From NCBI GenBank assembly GCA_903813345.2, contig CAIIXF020000001.1, forward strand, positions 57,613,885 through 57,677,884: a stretch of DNA of 64,000 nt, in the 5' to 3' direction. Both the position numbers and the translations under genes were made by a program. The notes beneath the pieces are model-generated. The model made no database searches, had not been told where the DNA came from, and saw nothing but the letters and a program-made list of their open reading frames with translations. Positions 55,701-61,700 of the stretch are shown one piece after another (positions within the stretch are counted from its first letter, which is position 1; every line of letters starts with the position of its first letter). This DNA is from Owenia fusiformis (taxonomy: Eukaryota > Annelida > Polychaeta > Sabellida > Oweniidae).

Positions 55701-58700
55701 ATGACCTTCGATTCTATTCTGCCCATTGCCGAATACCTCAATTGCCCTGTGATTTCAGTCTTTGAATAAAGATCAGAAAAAATCATTGGTCATAATATAT
55801 TGCATCATAAATCATAGAATCTCGGTTTTTATTCCTTAATGCATATTAAATGTGAATGTTTTTCTGGGCTTTATTTTCAGAAAACCTGCATGACTGAATT
55901 ACAATTCTCTAAACAACCACTTAAGCAAAGGGCCACAGTGCCCCACACATGTTTATCATTTCAATCCAGTCTTCTACAAATATATTTCATTACCACTGGA
56001 ATTGGGTAACATCAATGATAGCTTTTTATCTGAGTCAGAATAAATATTTGGAGAACTTGGTTTGTTTACTTACAGATTGCTATGTAACATTTGTTGTAGT
56101 CATCAACTTTGTTTGCCAAACACGCTTGGCAGGAACACACAATGTTGGGGCATAACATTGCCGTCATCTTGGAGGATTTCACTGTATAACTGCGAAAATT
56201 TTATGTCTTACTAAACTTTTTATTTTCACTTTCCTATTTATTATTGATTTGTTTGTCTTTAATTGCTCTTTTAGTGGTGTGTGTTCTTTTTTATGAACTA
56301 GATATAAATCTTTATATAATTATATTTTTTAAGTTTATTTTCAGCTATGACATCACTCTTTTGACATCCTATGATGGTAAATTTCCTTATAACATGTATT
56401 TTAATGTTTTAAATGCCTCCAATCAATACACATGTGATAATCCAAAAGGTCAACTAATCCAACAATCAATATTCCAGTACATTCTGTATTCTCACCAATG
56501 TTCACTTAGCTTGAGAAATCTCAGTTCAACTAAGTTGTAGAAAGTGCCACTGTTTCTTCTGGGTAATAGGCACCATTAATACACTTCTAGTCACATTTCC
56601 CAAGTCTGCTTCGCTTTACTTATAATTTATGTTGTAATAATGTTTCCCTTAATAAAAAGGTTAATGTTTCTCCTTATCATCCGATCTTATAACACAATAA
56701 AGGTTCTTGTTTTGAACATGAGGATCTGCACGTTTGATGTAATCTGAATTATTGTATGAAATAAATCTTGTCGTGTTCTCATAAACTAAGCCAAGGTTGT
56801 ATGTTCACGAGCAGCAATTCCCAAAGTAACGAAAATCTACTCTGAGTTTGTTACACGCTCGTGTTATAATCAATCACTACAAAATAAAAGCTTTAATGTG
56901 GATTGTCTTGACATGCAACGAGTGACGCTAAATTTCAGACTGCTTAATTGATATTACGTCTGTTACTGGACATTAATTTAGTTAATAGGGCAGGTAGCCA
57001 ATACAGCGGTTAATTATATAACGAGTTATATATCTATATCTCACCTGTAAAATATTAATGAAATGTTTTCTCAGGATACTAAGACATACAATTGAATTAA
57101 TCAATTAAATATATATTGCAAAATTTATTTTACATATTAATTTCTTGAACTTTAATGAAATATTTATTTCAAAATCCTTGTCTGTCTTTACTTTAGTCAT
57201 ATCTATACCTCACCTGTAAAATATTAATGAAATGATTCTCAAGATACCGAGAAAAACAATTAAGTTAATCAATCAAATATATCTTGTCAAATTTATTTTA
57301 TATAATTTCTTGAACTGTAATGAAATATTCATCTCAAAAACTTTTTTATTCCAGAGATAACATAAACTTGGAAAAATATGAAACTTAATTAACGAATTAA
57401 TCAATTGCATTGTTACAGGTAACTTTGAAGTGATTTTTGTTTACTGTCATATGACAAAAGCACTGCCTTTGATTGTAACTTTTATTGGTTGATATACAAG
57501 CGAAGAACATTGCATGTTTGTGTAATGTTTAATTATTGACCTGCCATACTTTAAATCAAAGACCCAACCTACACTGTGCATGTATGTATTTTTAGGTCTC
57601 TGACATTTATAGAGACATAAGGCTGATTACTCAGTATGAGATTAATAATTAAAACACATCAGTCATGAAACTCTATTCTTTTCTCATTACCACCAGTTGG
57701 TACAATGCAGATAATCATGTTCACTAATTACTTCTTATAACTGGCTGACACCAAGATTTGAAAATGTACCTGTCACTTTGCTATTGCAATTGGTGGTTTT
57801 TCTGGTGATCATTTTTTAAAATAATCATACATGGCAGGTAAGTGACATGCTAGTTGTTTCAAACTGCATTTTGAAGTCCTTTAAGAAATAAGACACCAGA
57901 TATATATATAACTGAACCATAAAAGTAAAACCAAGTAAACTGCACCCAAAAACCTATACCTGCAAAGCTGCGTCAATGCACACTTAGTAAAATACACAAA
58001 TAAGACAATACACCACAAAACAAAACTAGATAACATAAGCTGAAGACATTCATCTTCTTTTTTTTCTAATTATGAGGAATGTGACCCTTAAGGTAGTACC
58101 TGCTGGTTCAATAACAGAAGATGAACCTTTAAGGTGACTGCTGGATCGATTATCCAAAAATCAGCAAACAGTAAGTCTTTTATCACATTTGATTTAGTAG
58201 GTCCAGTAATGAGAACAGTAACCTTCAGTGAGATTTATAAGATGAGTAGTTTACTTGTGATGACAACTTTGGCTGATAAAGTTTCCAAACTTCAACCCTA
58301 CCTCTGTTCCCAAAGCTATATGTCTATGCCATTCTAAATTAATCAGCCTGTATGTTTTAAATGTTCTAATTTTATAGATTTGGCTAGGTGTGTTTAACTT
58401 TCTTTCAACCAACCTAAAAACTACTTTGTTAATTCACTAGTTACAGAATTCCATTTTTAGTTTTCATTTATATAACAGAGTCTCAAAAATCAATTTTCTT
58501 ACATATCAAATCAACAAAAAATGATAATAATTCAGATAAATCATTTTATTTGAATGTTTCTGACCATTATTTGACCATTGTTTTGCATGAAAAGCAATAT
58601 ACTGTACAAAGAAATAAGACACATGTCAGGACATATTTCATCTATTGGTTCCAGTCTGCAGGAGTCTATCAGACTTGATTTGATTTGAATTTGTTCATTC

Positions 58701-61700
58701 TAGGTAGCTCCATCAGTATAAAAGTACTTGGCTTCTTAAGGCCCAAATCCATAAAGAGAAATAGAAACAAAGAAACAGATACTAAACACAATATGTAGAC
58801 CTATTAGCGATTCAGTTCTCTTCTACAAACCTCATGAAGAGGTTTTAGCACTTACTAAGGGGCCTAGAGAGGATACTAATATCAATCATCATTGTACCAA
58901 CATACAAAGCAAAATACAAAGTATGTACTATAAGAGAGTGACTCAAAAACAAGGACTTGTGAGATGAAGTCCTCTAATCCCTAAACGGGTAACTAATTAA
59001 GAAGAGACACAACTGAAATATAAATGTAATAAGTAGCGAAAATGTGGATGAGAATAATGTAGCCTGTAGCAGGGGCTTTAACTTCTGCCATTTTTGCAAA
59101 AAATGCTAATTTTGACTAGAGTCCAAAATTATTTTTTTAGATAAGGTAGGTTGAAATTTCCTGAGGTGAAGGAATTCAGGAGCCCCACTCTAGCCTTGAA
59201 CTTGATTCATGAAAGTACTTGAATCCCATCTTTCCAAGTTATACAATTTGGAAAACTGAACCCTTATAGATAAAAACCCAGGACATAAGCCGGGTTAATT
59301 CAGCAAAATGAAAACCATGTTTGTTTATCACAGAGGGGAGAGTCGAGTAAACTGATGCAGAATGGTAAACAATTATAATTAATTATAGGGTGAAGTTCTG
59401 GAAAGGTTTAAGGTAGACTGAGTGGGATAAATTTCAGTAGTAGCCCAAAAGGATAAAGTTAATCAGTCAGAAATACTAATTCTGCTACAGGGCCTACCTT
59501 AAAGCACCAAAATGGGAAGACCCATTGGATACTTGGCCTACTTTGTTTTAACATTATACAAATAGTGACTGCCATTGAGGGCAATAGTGTTAATTATTTC
59601 CCCGAGAACATCCTCTACAATGTACTATTCCCGAAGCCGCAGGCTGAGGGAATAGTACATTGTAGAGGATATTCCCAAGGGGAAATCATTTACACTATTG
59701 CTCGAAATTAGGCAGTCACTATTTGTTTTATTATATACCCTATACTGACTCTTGTCCCGTCTCCTCTGCGAAGGCCCCTCCCTGGGTCCATTGTTAGCAT
59801 TATAAGCTGTGACGTCATCAGATGCTCAACACAAATTTTTGCCTCTGAGACTCTCACTTGACAAATTCAATCGCGTTTAACACGCAGAATAGATTATCAT
59901 AACACTTGAAATTACACAGACGTATTGAGCTTAGGGAACTTTATTCACGTTGCTTATATTGTATCGTTCACGCACGTCTGTCATGGTGAACGGAGTTGAT
60001 TTGTGTTTGTGCTCATCCTCCATTCTGTTTTTCGTCTGCGCAGTGATGATGCGCAGACGTTTCCAAGGGTAATAGAAGTTGCAATTGTGACGTCAGCGGG
60101 CAATAGTTCAAATGTATATTCCCGCTGACGTCACATTTGAGAGAATATAACTTTCCGAGGGAAATAGTGAATCTATTTCGGAACAGGTGACTAGGTATTG
60201 ACCAATCAGGATTAGTGTTACATATTGGGTATATAATAAATGATAATATGAACTGGAAGATCTTGGTTCTCAAAACCAGGAACTAATGAAGATACAAGTC
60301 GGAAAGGGGGATGTAGACAAGAAGCCTACTCAATAGCCAGTCTGTAGAAGGTCTTGCAGTAGACCAAAAGAATTCAGGCTTTTACGATGAATTCTGATAA
60401 AAATGGGCCTTCTTTTGATACCATTTTTCAAATTTCTAATCAAAATACTTAGATCTCTCACATTTACGAAACGCCCCCATAATGACCTATTGGATTAAGA
60501 GCACTTGGAGACAATAACAAATTAAGGAGAACCTAGAGATGTAACTGACCAAACATGACTGGCATTTCAATGAGACAGTGAATGATCATTAAGACAACGG
60601 CACTCTATTAGGTGAATCTTTAATCTCCCTGATTCAACAAGGAAGCATAGTCTAGCCTACCGCCCAGCAAACAACTCCAATTAGGTAATTCATCATTTTG
60701 AGCATCTCTTAGAAATTGAACATCCTTGTGAAGTAAATAAACGGAGAAGTATCCCAAATGCAACAACCTAAATACGCTTGAAACCCAAGAATAAACTTGA
60801 ACTTATCAAGGCTCATATAAAAGAATGGTATCTGAGGAATTCTTATCTGTGTGTTTTTATACTTTCTATATTACTACTAGTATCCCTTTCAACAATTGTT
60901 CCAGGCAGAGGCCAATGTTTTTTAGATAAAACCAGCTGTTTTATGCACTAGAAGAAACTACATTCAACACATGTAATTATTTTTAGAACAAACTTGTTCT
61001 GAAGAACAGTAATCTAATTAAATAAGTAAATATACAGATTTTATAGTTTTAACAGATCCCGGGTAGGTACTTCATGTAAATCTAAGAATATAAACAATCT
61101 GTCAAATGGTAGCATGATCCGAACAAGAACATTAAGAACATCATATAAAATCTACAATTCTGGAATGGATTGGCCCCAAATGGTAGATAATTCAACAGAA
61201 ATCATTCAGATCATTTCGCAGTAATAAAAGGTATCAATAATGTTTCACTACAAAGATAAGATAACTCATTTCACTTAACACAATTTTCTTATATTCTTTG
61301 ATCTTTAATAGCATATAACTACAGGGATTAGGGAAAAGAGAATAAATGAAATTGTGCTGATCTTATAGAGCAGTTGAAACGCTTAATCTCTGTTTACCGA
61401 CTAAACTAATTTTCCATTTTTAGGGAAGGGTCTGATTGGTCCTAATAAGTGAAACTGAAGAAACCAGCATTTATATCTTCTCAACTGATATTTCTTCCTC
61501 CTTGTTTATATAGCTGAAATGAAGGATATTGGAAAATGAAGCCTATCTACATTTCTGTTTCATATTTAAAAAATGTTGTTTTAGTTGACCTCAGTAAATT
61601 AGTTTAGTTAATGATCATAAACTTCATATCTCAACTGCCCCCTTACCACAAGCAAAGTGCTCAAGTCATAACATTTGAAATACATGAACCTGACACTCAG

